The translations under genes and the position numbers were made by a program. Under the pieces are notes generated by a model. The model saw only the letters and a list, made by a program, of their open reading frames with translations. It made no database searches and had not been told where the DNA came from. DNA of 64,000 nucleotides from Verrucomicrobiota bacterium (GTDB taxonomy: Bacteria; Verrucomicrobiota; Verrucomicrobiia; JADLBR01): NCBI GenBank assembly GCA_029560585.1, contig JAKQKQ010000123.1, positions 18,128 through 82,127 of the forward strand. The letters are read 5' to 3'. Below are positions 16,949 to 25,905 of this stretch, piece by piece; position 1 is the stretch's first letter, and each line of letters opens with the position of its first letter.

Positions 16949-18019
16949 ATGAGAAATCATACCGCCGCACTGCTGTCGGCCGCGCTGTTTTGCTCCGCAT
17001 GCACCGAGGCCCAACAAACATCCCCGGCCCCCGACATGGCCGTCCGAGCAAAAGAACTGCAGGCCCTGGGCTTCGGGATGTTCGTCTGTTGGAGCTTCAG
17101 CACATTCAGCGGATACGAGTGGACCTGGGGGGTGAAGGACGTCGGCTTCTTCAACCCCACCGGCTTTGATCCCGACGACTGGTGCCGTGCCGCCAAGGGC
17201 GCCGGCATGGGCTACGTCCTCTTCCTCACGAAACACCATGACGGCTTCTGTCTCTGGGACACCGCCACCACCGATCGCAAGGTGACAAAAAGCCCGCTGC
17301 ACGCCGACGTACTGGCCAAGGTGCGAGAGGCCTGCGAGCGCCACGGCCTGAAGCTGGCCCTCTATTTCTCCGAGGGAGAATTCGACTGGGAGGACGGGGG
17401 CGAGCATCAGGACCGAGGGGGTTCCGGATACTTCCGCAATGGCCGAAACCCGAAGATGAAAGCCGCCCAGCTCCGCGAGCTGCTCACGCGCTACGGGCCG
17501 ATAGAGTTCATCTGGTTTGACCACGCGGTCGGCGACGGCGGATTGAGCCACGCCGACACCACCGCACTCGTGAAATCGATCCAACCCGGCTGTTTCTGCG
17601 GCTTCAACAGCGGCGATCAGACCGGCGCCGATATCCAGCTCCGCGAACGCGGCAAGGCCGGGCCCCTGAATGACGCCGATGCGAACGGCATCGCCAAGAA
17701 GTCCGGGACCGAGGGCGCCCTCTATCGCCTTGCGGAGTTCACCTATCCCATACTTCCCACCAAGAGCATCAAGCGCGGTGCCAACTGGTTCTATTCGCTC
17801 CCGGAAAATGATCGGATATGCCTACCCGCCGACGTCATCTATCGCGATTACGTCGAGGCCAAGCGAAACGGGAATATTTTCTCGCTCGATGTTGGCCCCG
17901 GCCGCGACGGCAGGCTCCGCCACGTCGATGTGGAGACGCTGGCGCAAGTGGGAAGGTATGTCCGCGGAGAGGTGGCGCCACCATCGCCGTCCCCCGCCGC
18001 AACCGATCACCGGCGATGA
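16949..18019 (+). CDS. GH29 alpha-L-fucosidase-like lipoprotein
   Basis: This 356-residue glycoside hydrolase of the GH29 type has FGMFVCWSFSTFSGYEWTWG, LFLTKHHDGFCLWDTATTDRKVTKSP (substrate His pair) and the nucleophile region EFIWFDHAVGDGG. The N-terminus MRNHTAALLSAALFCSAC resembles a lipoprotein signal with Cys at about residue 18, so it may be anchored in a membrane. It lacks the C-terminal beta-sandwich of longer GH29 enzymes. A sulfatase follows 94 bases downstream, a pairing seen in loci that break down sulfated fucans or mucins. Release of alpha-L-fucose is likely but not proven; GH29-like members in this group are often unassigned. Confidence 0.82.
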   Translation: MRNHTAALLSAALFCSACTEAQQTSPAPDMAVRAKELQALGFGMFVCWSFSTFSGYEWTWGVKDVGFFNPTGFDPDDWCRAAKGAGMGYVLFLTKHHDGFCLWDTATTDRKVTKSPLHADVLAKVREACERHGLKLALYFSEGEFDWEDGGEHQDRGGSGYFRNGRNPKMKAAQLRELLTRYGPIEFIWFDHAVGDGGLSHADTTALVKSIQPGCFCGFNSGDQTGADIQLRERGKAGPLNDADANGIAKKSGTEGALYRLAEFTYPILPTKSIKRGANWFYSLPENDRICLPADVIYRDYVEAKRNGNIFSLDVGPGRDGRLRHVDVETLAQVGRYVRGEVAPPSPSPAATDHRR

Positions 18020-18113
18020 CCGATCGGTGGCGCGGCGACGGGCGCAGGCGAACCGTCACCATGGCGGGGATGGGGTTCTTGCCTTCACGCTTGCTCGGCC
18101 CCAGACTTGACGC

Positions 18114-19565
18114 ATGCGCGCGCGCATGCACCCAGCGGGCCTCGCGGTTCTCCTGACTCTAGCCAACCCCCTGGGCGCCCCTGCGGGCGAAGCGCCCCCC
18201 AACTTCGTGTTCCTCTTGGCCGATGATCTCGGCTGGAGCGACCTGGCCTGCTACGGTTCCGACCTCCACGAGACACCGAACATCGACGGTCTCGCGCGCC
18301 AGGGCATCCGATTCACCCAGGCGTACGCGATGTGCGTCTGTTCCCCAACGCGCGCCGCGATCATGTCTGGCAAGCACGCGGCCCGCCTCCACATGACGAT
18401 CTGGCGCGAGGGGTCGGTCGAACGAGAGGCCCGGGCCGCCAAGGCGAAGCTACCCCTCCTTCCCCCTGCCACCATCCACGACCTTCCGCTGGAAGAGACA
18501 ACCATCGCCGAGGCGCTCAAGGGCAAAGGCTACCTGACGTTCCACGTGGGCAAGTGGCACCTCGGCGACAGCGCGCACTACCCAGAGGCGCAGGGTTTCG
18601 ATGTCAACATCGGAGGCACCCAATGGGGCGCGCCAAATACCTACTTCTGGCCGTTCACCGGGACCAATACCTTCGGCGATCTCCGCTACGTCCCCGGCCT
18701 CGGCCTCGGGAAACCCGGCGACTACCTTACCGACAGATTGACCGACAAGGCGCTGGAGTGCATCGACACCGCGGGCGACCGTCCCTTCTACCTCAACCTC
18801 TGCTTCCACAATCCCCACACCCCGATCGAGGGCAAAACCGACTTTGTCAAGTACTGCAGAACGAAGATCCGGCCCGGCCTGAGGCACGCGAACGCCGACT
18901 ACGCCGCCATGGTCGCCTGCCTCGACGAAAACGTCGGACGCATCCTCACCCGCATCCGCGAACGAGGGATGGAAAAACGGACGCTCGTGATCTTCACATC
19001 CGACAACGGCGGCTACAATGGCAGGTTCCACAAGGTGCAGGTGACCGACAATGCGCCCCTGCGCTCGGGCAAGGGCTCGCTGTACGAGGGCGGCATCCGC
19101 GTTCCCCTCATCGCCCGGCTCCCGGGGATCACACCCGCGGGCTCCACGTGCGCGACTCCCGTGATCTGCATGGACTTCTTCCCCACGTTCGCAGAATTGT
19201 CCGGCGCCCCTTCCCCTGCCGCCACCGACGGCCTCAGCCTCGTGCCCCTGCTCCGTGATCCCGCATCCCAACTCGAGCGCGACGCGCTCTTCTTTCACTA
19301 CCCCCACTACTACGCCACCACTTCACCCGTCGGCGCCATCCGCTCCGGACCGTGGAAACTCCTCGAATACTTCGAGGACGGGCGCACCGAACTCTATAAT
19401 TTGAACGACGATCCCTCCGAGGCCACCGACTTGGCACCGAACATGCCCGCCAAGGTCCGCGACCTGCGCGAGAGACTGGATCGCTGGCGCCGGGATGTCG
19501 GCGCCCAAATGCCCGAGCCCAACCCCAACGCCGCCAAGAAGACCCGCGGTTCCTGGCGCCCATAG
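18114..19565 (+). CDS. Type I sulfatase (arylsulfatase A-like), secreted
   Basis: The product has 483 residues. A short signal peptide leads to NFVFLLADDLGWSDLACYGSD, the metal-binding DD of the alkaline phosphatase fold. The active-site sequence is CSPTRAAIMSGKHAAR, with C76 in the CxPxR motif to be oxidised to formylglycine; further metal and sulfate ligands are seen in GKWHLGD and TSDNGGYNG. It should remove sulfate esters from a carbohydrate in the periplasm or outside. Activation needs a formylglycine-generating enzyme or an anaerobic radical-SAM maturase; the SUMF1-like protein at 21917 lacks one of the two expected Cys, so the activator is probably elsewhere. Its 3-prime end abuts a dispersed hairpin element at 19563. 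Confidence 0.93.
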   Translation: MRARMHPAGLAVLLTLANPLGAPAGEAPPNFVFLLADDLGWSDLACYGSDLHETPNIDGLARQGIRFTQAYAMCVCSPTRAAIMSGKHAARLHMTIWREGSVEREARAAKAKLPLLPPATIHDLPLEETTIAEALKGKGYLTFHVGKWHLGDSAHYPEAQGFDVNIGGTQWGAPNTYFWPFTGTNTFGDLRYVPGLGLGKPGDYLTDRLTDKALECIDTAGDRPFYLNLCFHNPHTPIEGKTDFVKYCRTKIRPGLRHANADYAAMVACLDENVGRILTRIRERGMEKRTLVIFTSDNGGYNGRFHKVQVTDNAPLRSGKGSLYEGGIRVPLIARLPGITPAGSTCATPVICMDFFPTFAELSGAPSPAATDGLSLVPLLRDPASQLERDALFFHYPHYYATTSPVGAIRSGPWKLLEYFEDGRTELYNLNDDPSEATDLAPNMPAKVRDLRERLDRWRRDVGAQMPEPNPNAAKKTRGSWRP

Positions 19566-19699
19566 CCAGAAACTTCGGGCGCTGTTCGCGGGCGCGACTC
19601 GTGCCCCGACCCAGGATCCGGGCCGGGAGGGCTTTGGACTGCGGTGGCAGAGTCCGGCAACCGCCGGACTCTGCCACCGCAGTTCAAAACGGCCCCGCC
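19563..19699. repeat. Dispersed hairpin element, copy 2 (compact form)
   Basis: This is the uninterrupted form of the element at 15440-15663. Its core is an exceptionally long palindrome: arms 19633-19658 and 19663-19688, 26 positions with 25 Watson-Crick pairs and one G-T, around the four-base loop AACC. It begins at the sulfatase stop codon and could also act as a terminator or mRNA-stabilising hairpin. Confidence 0.88.
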
Positions 19700-19775
19700 C
19701 CCAGAAGTTTCATCATGAATTATCCGGCGCGTGGACGGCTCTGGCCGGCGCTGACCTGAAGCTTCGCACGCGCTT

Positions 19776-19794
19776 GGCGCCTCACAGAGACGCC
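19776..19794. repeat. CTGTG-loop hairpin repeat, copy 2
   Basis: GGCGCCT-CACAG-AGACGCC forms a 7-base stem with one mismatch and the family five-base loop. It lies between the sulfatase and fumarase stop codons, where the two genes converge. Confidence 0.6.
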
Positions 19795-19838
19795 CCACAC
19801 CGCCTGCGGCTCAGCGCTGGCCACCGGTCTCGGACGCG

Positions 19839-21479
19839 TCAGCCCGGGCACACGGGACACTTCCCGGCGTCCTTGAAAAAATCGTTGCCCTTGTCATCGA
19901 TCAGGATGAATGCGGGGAAATCCTCAACGTCGATCTTGTAGATCGCCTCCATGCCCAGCTCGGGGAACTCCACCAGTTCGATCTTTCTGATATTCTCCTG
20001 GGCAAGCAGCGCCGCCGGCCCGCCGATGGAGCCAAGGTAGAAACCCCCGTTGCTCTTGCACGCGTCCACGACCTCCTGACCGCGGTTGCCCTTCGCGATC
20101 ATCACCATAGAGCCACCCCGCTTCTGGAACGTGTCCACGTAGGGATCCATCCGGCGCGACGTCGTCGGCCCAAACGAGCCGGAGGGCATGCCCTTCGGGG
20201 TCTTCGCCGGACCGGCGTAGTACACCGGATGGTCTTTGAAATACTGCGGGAGATCGCCCCCTGCATCGAGCCGCTCCTGGAGCTTCGCGTGCGCGATGTC
20301 GCGCGCCACGATCATCGGACCGGTCAGCGCCAGCCGCGTCGTCACGGGATACTTGGTGAGCTGCGCGCGGATCTCTTTCATCGGGCGATTCAGGTCGATC
20401 TTCACCGGGTCGCCGAAGCTCTGTTTGCGGTAGCGCTCTGGGATGAGGCGCCCCGGATTCATCTCGAGCTGCTCGACCCAGACCCCGTCGCGGTCGATCT
20501 TCGCCTTGATGTTGCGGTCCGCCGAACAGGAGACCCCTAGCCCGATCGGACAGATCGCCCCGTGCCGCGGCAGCCGGATCACCCGCACGTCCAGCGCGTA
20601 GTACTTCCCGCCAAATTGCGCCCCAAAGCCCAGTTTCTCCGACGCCTTCTGCAGCTTCGCCTCCAACTCCAGATCGCGGAATGCGCGCCCGTGCGCATTG
20701 CCCGTCGTCGGGAGATGATCCAGGTACTTCGTCGACGCCAGTTTCACCGTTTTCAGGCAGGCCTCGGCCGAGGTGCCTCCCACGACGAACGCCAGGTGAT
20801 AAGGCGGGCACCCCGCCGTGCCGAGGGTCGCCATCTTGGCCACCAGGAATTTCTCCAAGGCCTCGGGGTTCAGCACCGCCTTGGTCTCCTGATAGAGGTA
20901 CGTCTTGCTCGCCGACCCGCCGCCCTTCGCGACAAACAGGAACTTGTACGTCATCCCCTCGGTCGCGTAGATGTCGATCTGCGCGGGCAGATTTGTCCCG
21001 GTGTTTTTCTCCTCGTACATCGTAAGAGGCACCACGTGCGAATAGCGGAGGTTCTCCTCCGTGTAGACCCGATAGATGCCGTGCGAGAGCTGCTCCGCGT
21101 CATTGGCCCCTGTCCACACCCGCTGGCCCTTCTTCGCGATCACCGTCGCCGTCCCCGTGTCCTGGCAAAAGGGCAGGAGCCCCCGCGCCGAGATCTCCGC
21201 GTTGCGCAACAACGCCAGCGCCACGAAACGGTCGTTCTCGCTCGCCTCCGGATCCTCCAGTATCGCAGCCACCTGCTTGAGGTGCGCCGTCCTCAGATGA
21301 AACGAAACGTCCCTCATCGCCGCGTGCGCCAAATCCGACAGCACCCGGGGCTCGATACTCAGGACCTCCTGCCCCGCGAAACGTTCAACGCTCAACCCAT
21401 GCCGCGTCAGCAGGCGGTATTCTGTCTCATCCTTCCCCAGCGGGAACGGATCCTCGTAGTGAAACTCCGGTGCGGCCAT
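19839..21479 (-). CDS. fumA: Fumarate hydratase class I (4Fe-4S, FumA/FumB type)
   Basis: This is a 546-residue class I fumarase, which hydrates fumarate to malate with an oxygen-sensitive 4Fe-4S cluster. The three expected cluster Cys are in [20 protein letters not shown] and [12 protein letters not shown]. Family motifs also include [24 protein letters not shown] and the C-terminal [15 protein letters not shown]. Both the alpha and beta domains are present in one chain, as in E. coli FumA. The ATG at 21479 is preceded by AAGGAG at good spacing; an in-frame TTG five codons earlier overlaps that ribosome site and is unlikely. An O2-sensitive fumarase fits an anaerobic or microaerobic life, with the Fe-S operon at 4-8 kb. 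Confidence 0.96.
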   Translation of the reverse strand: MAAPEFHYEDPFPLGKDETEYRLLTRHGLSVERFAGQEVLSIEPRVLSDLAHAAMRDVSFHLRTAHLKQVAAILEDPEASENDRFVALALLRNAEISARGLLPFCQDTGTATVIAKKGQRVWTGANDAEQLSHGIYRVYTEENLRYSHVVPLTMYEEKNTGTNLPAQIDIYATEGMTYKFLFVAKGGGSASKTYLYQETKAVLNPEALEKFLVAKMATLGTAGCPPYHLAFVVGGTSAEACLKTVKLASTKYLDHLPTTGNAHGRAFRDLELEAKLQKASEKLGFGAQFGGKYYALDVRVIRLPRHGAICPIGLGVSCSADRNIKAKIDRDGVWVEQLEMNPGRLIPERYRKQSFGDPVKIDLNRPMKEIRAQLTKYPVTTRLALTGPMIVARDIAHAKLQERLDAGGDLPQYFKDHPVYYAGPAKTPKGMPSGSFGPTTSRRMDPYVDTFQKRGGSMVMIAKGNRGQEVVDACKSNGGFYLGSIGGPAALLAQENIRKIELVEFPELGMEAIYKIDVEDFPAFILIDDKGNDFFKDAGKCPVCPG

Positions 21480-21916
21480 CGTTCGCTCCTTCAACTGTTA
21501 GCTTTTACTATACACTCGCCTGCGCCCGGCACGCGAGTCCGGAGGAGTTATAAGCACCGCCACTCCGTGTCAAGCCGCATGTGAAGCGGCGCTGATGCCA
21601 TGCGCCCGCACCGCTTTTCGGGCCGACGAATTCTCAAGCCAGATCCCGTGCCCCACGCGGCGGGGCACCACCGGGCCGGAAAATCGGGTTGTGGGGCGTC
21701 TGTGTCAGACACCACCCTATCCGCCGCTGCCGTCTCACAGAGACGGCCTACAAGATTCGCAATTTTTGAGTCAGAATCTGCGCACGGAAACCCGCATCGG
21801 TCTCCGGCGACAGGTGGCGTGGCGGAGCGGACTTCGGCCGTTGGATCGGTGTGGGTATTTCGCTGGACTCCACAGGGGGGAAGGATGAGACTGCCCGTCG
21901 TCTTCGAAGAGGGATC
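21480..21916. other. 437-base divergent intergenic region with hairpin repeats
   Basis: This region lies between the divergent fumarase and SUMF1-type genes. It holds two hairpins of the CTGTG-loop family (21698-21746) and the upstream region of both genes. No supported gene is seen. Confidence 0.5.
21698..21746. repeat. CTGTG-loop hairpin repeat, copies 3 and 4
   Basis: There are two hairpins: GTCTG-TGT-CAGAC (21698-21710, a decayed form) and CCGTCT-CACAG-AGACGG (21730-21746, the family loop). The latter is followed by GCCTACAAG, which also flanks copy 1 at 10024-10075, so the repeat unit is longer than the hairpin alone. Confidence 0.6.
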
Positions 21917-23932
21917 ATGCGCAAGACGTTGCTGGGCTTTGTCGCGGTGTGCCTGATGCCGCACCTGTCTGGTGCGGTGACGATCGATGTGGTGCTGGTG
22001 GGTGATCCGGGCAATGCCCCCGACCCGCTGAATACAAACTCGGTGCCGGGGATTGGTTCAGTCGACCACACGTACTGCATTGGCAAGTTTGAGGTGTGCA
22101 ACGCCGAGTACGTCGCGTTCCTCAACGCGGTGGCGAAAACCGACACCTACGGGCTCTACACCACGAACATGTCCTCCGATGCCTGCGGGGGGATCGACCG
22201 CTCCGGCTCGAGCGGCAGCTACACGTACTCGGCAAAGTCCGGCTACGAGAACATGCCCGTCGTCTTCGTTTCGTTCCACGACGCGGTGCGGTTCGTGAAC
22301 TGGCTGGAGAACGGACAACCAACCGGCACAAACCAGATCGCCGGCACCACCGAGACCGGTAGCTATGCGATCTCAGTCGAGGGTTCGACCACCACCGTCA
22401 GCCCCCGCTCATCCGACGCGACCTGGGTGATCCCGAGCGAAAACGAATGGTACAAGGCGGCATATTTCGATCCGGCCGCCGCCGAGACAACCAACTACTG
22501 GATGTATCCGACGCGGAGCAACGCGATTCCCAATAGCCGCCCGCCCAACGGCACCGACTCCAACAGCGCCAATTTTTTCCGCGACGACGATTCGCCGGAC
22601 GATTCCTTGAACGACGGCTTTGCGAAGACGGGAAACCCCACCTTCTGCGATGGCACGAACTACCTGACGAATGTCGGTTCCTACAGGTTGGCCAAGAGCT
22701 ATTGCGGCACTTTCGACCAGGGGGGCAATGTCTGGGAGTGGAACGAGACAGTCCTGGGCACGGATCGCGGGCTGCGCGGCGGCGAATGGGGCGGCGGCGA
22801 GGACAACCTCCAGACGTCGTCCCAGCGCAGCGGCGAGCCCTCGGCCGAGTTTAACACCCTCGGTTTCCGCGTCGCGGCGATCCCCACGGTACCCGTGCTA
22901 GGCGCATCCAGTCCGACGAGTGGTGGTATCCGCTTGACCTTGGACGGGGGCGTCGGACTGTCGCACCAGATCGAGGTTTCCGACAACCTGACCAACTGGC
23001 AACTCTGGGCGAGCGTTGCGCTCCCGTCGCAGGGGTGGTCCACCAACCTAATGGCACGGCCGGGCGCCGCGCGCCGTTTCTGGCGCGCCCGCCTGGGATC
23101 CGCGCCGCCGGGCTTTGTCGTGATCCCGGCGGGGGATTTCCAGATGGGGGATAATTTCTCCGAAGGTGGCTCGTCCGAGGTCCCCGTGCACACGGTGTCG
23201 GTGGGTGCGTTTTACATACAGGCGACCGAGGTGACAAAGGCGCAGTGGGACGATGTGGCAAGCTGGGCTTCCACGCACGGCTACACCGATCTCCCCGCGG
23301 GCGACGGAAAGGCGCCGGACCACCCGGTCCAGGCGATCACGTGGTACGCGGCGGTGAAGTGGTGCAACGCGCGCAGCGAGAAGGAGAACTTGACCCCCTC
23401 CTACACCGTGAGCGGGGCGACATACAGGACCGGCTCGATGGCGCCAGAATGCGACTGGGGCGCGAACGGCTACCGGCTGCCGACCGAAGCGGAGTGGGAG
23501 AAGGCCGCGCGCGGCGGGACCAATGGGCACCGGTTTCCCTGGAGCGACGAGGAGACGATCACGCACAGCCGGGCGAACTACAATAGCTCCAGTTTTTACG
23601 CCCCCGATGTGAGCCCGACGCGGGGCAATCACCCGACGTACAATGACGGGGTGCGTCCATTCACCTCACCGGTCGCCACATTCGCGGCGAACGGGTACGG
23701 CCTCTTTGACATGGCCGGCAACGTCTGGGAATGGTGCTGGGACTGGTACTCCGCGAGCTACTACGCCAGTTCGCCGCCCTCGGATCCTTCCGGTCCCGCC
23801 TCGGGTCCGAACCGCGTCTTGCGCGGCGGCAGCTGGGACTCCTACGGTTATTTCTGCCGCGTCGCACGCAGGGACAGCAATCTTCCGGACTACGGCTACT
23901 ACTATGGCGGGTTTCGCCCCGTCCGCCGGTAG
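21917..23932 (+). CDS. Secreted protein with two SUMF1/FGE-like domains
   Basis: The product has 671 residues. The ATG at 21917 follows AAGAGGG and gives a signal peptide (TLLGFVAVCLMPHLSGA). Two sulfatase-modifying-factor-type domains are separated by a short beta-rich linker. Domain one, about residues 30-330, includes CIGKFEVCNAEYVAFLNAV and GLRGGEWGGGED. Domain two, about 395-671, includes VVIPAGDFQMGDNF, YRLPTEAEWEKAARGG, FDMAGNVWEWCWDWY and RVLRGGSWDSYGYFCRVARR. True formylglycine-generating enzymes need two active-site Cys; the second domain keeps only one and the first has neither, so it is probably a binding or structural relative, common as secreted proteins in Verrucomicrobia. A catalytic role is not excluded. 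Confidence 0.88.
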   Translation: MRKTLLGFVAVCLMPHLSGAVTIDVVLVGDPGNAPDPLNTNSVPGIGSVDHTYCIGKFEVCNAEYVAFLNAVAKTDTYGLYTTNMSSDACGGIDRSGSSGSYTYSAKSGYENMPVVFVSFHDAVRFVNWLENGQPTGTNQIAGTTETGSYAISVEGSTTTVSPRSSDATWVIPSENEWYKAAYFDPAAAETTNYWMYPTRSNAIPNSRPPNGTDSNSANFFRDDDSPDDSLNDGFAKTGNPTFCDGTNYLTNVGSYRLAKSYCGTFDQGGNVWEWNETVLGTDRGLRGGEWGGGEDNLQTSSQRSGEPSAEFNTLGFRVAAIPTVPVLGASSPTSGGIRLTLDGGVGLSHQIEVSDNLTNWQLWASVALPSQGWSTNLMARPGAARRFWRARLGSAPPGFVVIPAGDFQMGDNFSEGGSSEVPVHTVSVGAFYIQATEVTKAQWDDVASWASTHGYTDLPAGDGKAPDHPVQAITWYAAVKWCNARSEKENLTPSYTVSGATYRTGSMAPECDWGANGYRLPTEAEWEKAARGGTNGHRFPWSDEETITHSRANYNSSSFYAPDVSPTRGNHPTYNDGVRPFTSPVATFAANGYGLFDMAGNVWEWCWDWYSASYYASSPPSDPSGPASGPNRVLRGGSWDSYGYFCRVARRDSNLPDYGYYYGGFRPVRR

Positions 23933-24018
23933 GGCGCGCGAGATCGTTAGGCCGATCACTTAAGCACCGATTATGAGGCATTACCGCCAGGTGCCGGACA
24001 GCGGCGGCTCATCTGCCG

Positions 24019-24219
24019 TCAAATCTCGGGAGTTAAATCGGCGGGGGCGGTGTCATCCGAAGTCTCCAGCGTGTAACCGATGAGCCTGCCATCGCCCTTG
24101 TCGCGTCGAGCGACGACCCATCCCGCCGCCAGCAACTCATTCAGCCGCTTGATGCTGATGTAGGAAGATGTGGTCAGTTTTGCGGTCGGGTCCACCGTCA
24201 CGGCCATCTGTCTTTTCAT
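24019..24219 (-). CDS. Small hypothetical protein (66 residues)
   Basis: This short reading frame, MKRQMAVTVDPTAKLTTSSYISIKRLNELL..., has a purine-rich AAAAGGGGA ribosome site 8-10 bases before its ATG. The sequence has a possible helix-turn-helix-like segment (SSYISIKRLNELLAAGWVVARR) followed by an acidic tail. I recognise no family. Its location beside the tRNA-Lys scar suggests accessory DNA. It could be a small regulator, but that is a guess. Confidence 0.45.
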   Translation of the reverse strand: MKRQMAVTVDPTAKLTTSSYISIKRLNELLAAGWVVARRDKGDGRLIGYTLETSDDTAPADLTPEI

Positions 24220-24373
24220 GGCATGTCCCCTTTTCCATTTCCGGTGTCCACTAGGCCACCTGCGCGCAGCCTATCGACTCATCCGATGGATCACAACCCC
24301 CGCCCAGCCACCGGGCAACCCTTGATCTTGCCCTTGCGGCGCGGCGGTGGCACGCTATAGAGAGAAGCCTCGC

Positions 24374-24410
24374 GGGTCGGTAGCTCAGTGGTAGAGCAGT
24401 TGGCTTTTAA
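24374..24410 (+). pseudogene. tRNA-Lys (UUU) 5-prime half, ending in the anticodon loop
   Basis: Thirty-seven bases match the 5-prime half of a tRNA: acceptor strand GGGTCGG, D stem GCTC...GAGC with AGTGGTA loop, anticodon 5-prime strand GTTGG, and loop CTTTTAA with anticodon TTT (Lys). The next bases (GTACT) cannot pair with GTTGG, and no T-arm or acceptor 3-prime strand follows. The gene is broken exactly in the anticodon loop, a crossover site used by one class of tyrosine recombinases, so an attachment-site remnant is likely. Confidence 0.75.
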
Positions 24411-24525
24411 GTACTTACCACTTGTTTCACCCAAATTATCCCGAGTGCTCTCCTGTGCTCCTCCCTCTGAAACGCGCCTCGCGCCAAGCTCCCAAATGCT
24501 CCTCAATGCTCCCATTTTCTGAGAG

Positions 24526-24549
24526 CAGTATACAAAATCAGTATACAAA
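24526..24549. repeat. Tandem repeat of CAGTATACAAA
   Basis: Two copies of CAGTATACAAA start 13 bases apart (24526 and 24539), about 115 bases past the tRNA half. Tandem short repeats beside an attachment scar are typical arm-type sites for an integrase or excisionase, which is inference. Confidence 0.4.
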
Positions 24550-24876
24550 GAATGGAGCCGCACAACGGCTGCTCGCATCCTCGATCGACCCATCTGGTGC
24601 CATCCTCAAGACGCAGGGGGGCAACTTCCCCTCCCGCCAGAGTCTCACAAGGAACTCGTAATCCCCATCCATGCACCCGGTGCTGTCGCCCCCCATCGGC
24701 CTGTAAGCGCTGCCGGCAGTTCATTCCAGGACGTGAATGTCTTTGTTCCTGCCCTCGTCCAATAGCCATCCGATGATTCGCCGCCCACTGCTCGGTCCCT
24801 CCTGACCACCGCTGGCATCGCCTTCGGATGTCCCAGCCGGCGCATCCGGGGACACCGATCCTGCGGCGGCGCACGC

Positions 24877-25905
24877 TCAGCGAGCCGCCGCGGCGCGCGA
24901 CGACGCCTTTTCCCTGGCTGCCGCACCCACGGCCGACGGATCGGCCTGGCGCAAGAAGAAGGCTACATCCGCGGCCTGCGGTCCCCTGATCTTCATGGCC
25001 AACTGGAGGCCCTCCGGTGGTCGCTCGCCCGCTTCCCTCCACGCATCAGCTGCATCGTCATCCCGTCCGAGCGCTTCGAGCGCGACCGCCTTGCCCCGCC
25101 ATGCTCCCGCTTGTGCCCTATGACTCTTCAACGCACGGTCAAATTGCGCCAACGCATCCTCCCACCGCCGGAGTCCGAGTAGCGCCACGCCCCTGCCCAA
25201 CTGAGCCGCCGACAACTCGCGCGCGCCCTTCGGCAAGGCGTCATAATCCGCTAGAGCAAGGTCGAAACGCCCCTGGCAGAGACGGGTCTGGCCGCGCAAC
25301 AGAAATGCCATGGCCTGGAGCGGATTCAACCGGATCAGTTCGTCGAAATCCCCGCATGCCGAGTCCAGGTTGCCCAGCTCGCTCTGAATCGCCCCGCGTA
25401 ATAACAGGACCTCCTGACGGCCCACGCCTGCCGCAAGGGCGGCGTCGAATTCGGCGAGCGCCTCTCGGTATGAACCGAGGCCGGTCTTTGCCCGCGCGAT
25501 CAGCACCCGGACCTCACCATCGGGGGCCCCGAGTTCTCGGGCCCTCCGGGCATCCTCGATCGCGCCAACAAAATCCTGCAATGTCAATCGGCACCAGCCT
25601 CGTCCCAGGTGTGCCGCGGGATCGCCGGGCTTCATGCCTATCGCGCCCGAATACATCTCGATCGCCCGCCCACAATCCCCAGCCTTCGACAACGCTTGTG
25701 CCCGCTCGACCGCGTCTTGCACGTCGCGTGTGGACCCCCGGTGTGTCACGCTCCAGTCGGACGCCCACCACACCCCGCCCAGCACCAATCCAACGCCGAC
25801 GATCCAGCCCCACCTCTCCAGCGATCGCCGGCACGTCCAGCGGGGCACTGCGGGAACCACCACGCGATATCCGGGACTATTGTCGAACTCGGACTCGCGC
25901 TTCAT
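24877..25905 (-). CDS. Membrane-anchored TPR protein
   Basis: This 342-residue protein begins MKRESEFDNSPGYR (an in-frame start 13 codons upstream is possible). It has one membrane segment (WGWIVGVGLVLGGVWWASDW, near residue 40), then about six tetratricopeptide-type repeats, for example GDCGRAIEMYSGAIGMKPGDPAAHLGRG and RWEDALAQFDRALKSHRAQAGAWRGKAVALEALGRDDDAADAW. The bulk would lie in the periplasm and act as a protein-binding scaffold. It is the last gene of the leftward TonB-type locus, 417 bases after the TPR protein at 26323, and could be part of that complex or independent. Confidence 0.75.
   Translation of the reverse strand: MKRESEFDNSPGYRVVVPAVPRWTCRRSLERWGWIVGVGLVLGGVWWASDWSVTHRGSTRDVQDAVERAQALSKAGDCGRAIEMYSGAIGMKPGDPAAHLGRGWCRLTLQDFVGAIEDARRARELGAPDGEVRVLIARAKTGLGSYREALAEFDAALAAGVGRQEVLLLRGAIQSELGNLDSACGDFDELIRLNPLQAMAFLLRGQTRLCQGRFDLALADYDALPKGARELSAAQLGRGVALLGLRRWEDALAQFDRALKSHRAQAGAWRGKAVALEALGRDDDAADAWREAGERPPEGLQLAMKIRGPQAADVAFFLRQADPSAVGAAAREKASSRAAAAR

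Larger units (their letters stand above)
24220..24876. other. 657-base region with no supported gene; integration scar
   Basis: It contains the tRNA-Lys 5-prime half (24374-24410), a 10-base palindrome TAAGTACTTA across the break point (24408-24417) and a tandem 13-base repeat (24526-24549). The reading frames on either strand lack ribosome sites and recognisable domains; the lower part is antisense to the TPR gene. It is best read as the remnant of a mobile element. Confidence 0.5.

Noticed and set aside
22101..23900. Tandem repeats of SUMF1 domain DNA as a possible CRISPR or VNTR
   Set aside because: The similarity is at protein level between two domains; there are no regularly spaced direct repeats. 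No CRISPR was seen anywhere in the window.
24291..24593. Minus-strand open frame across the tRNA half
   Set aside because: It would read through the tRNA remnant and has no ribosome site or recognised domain.
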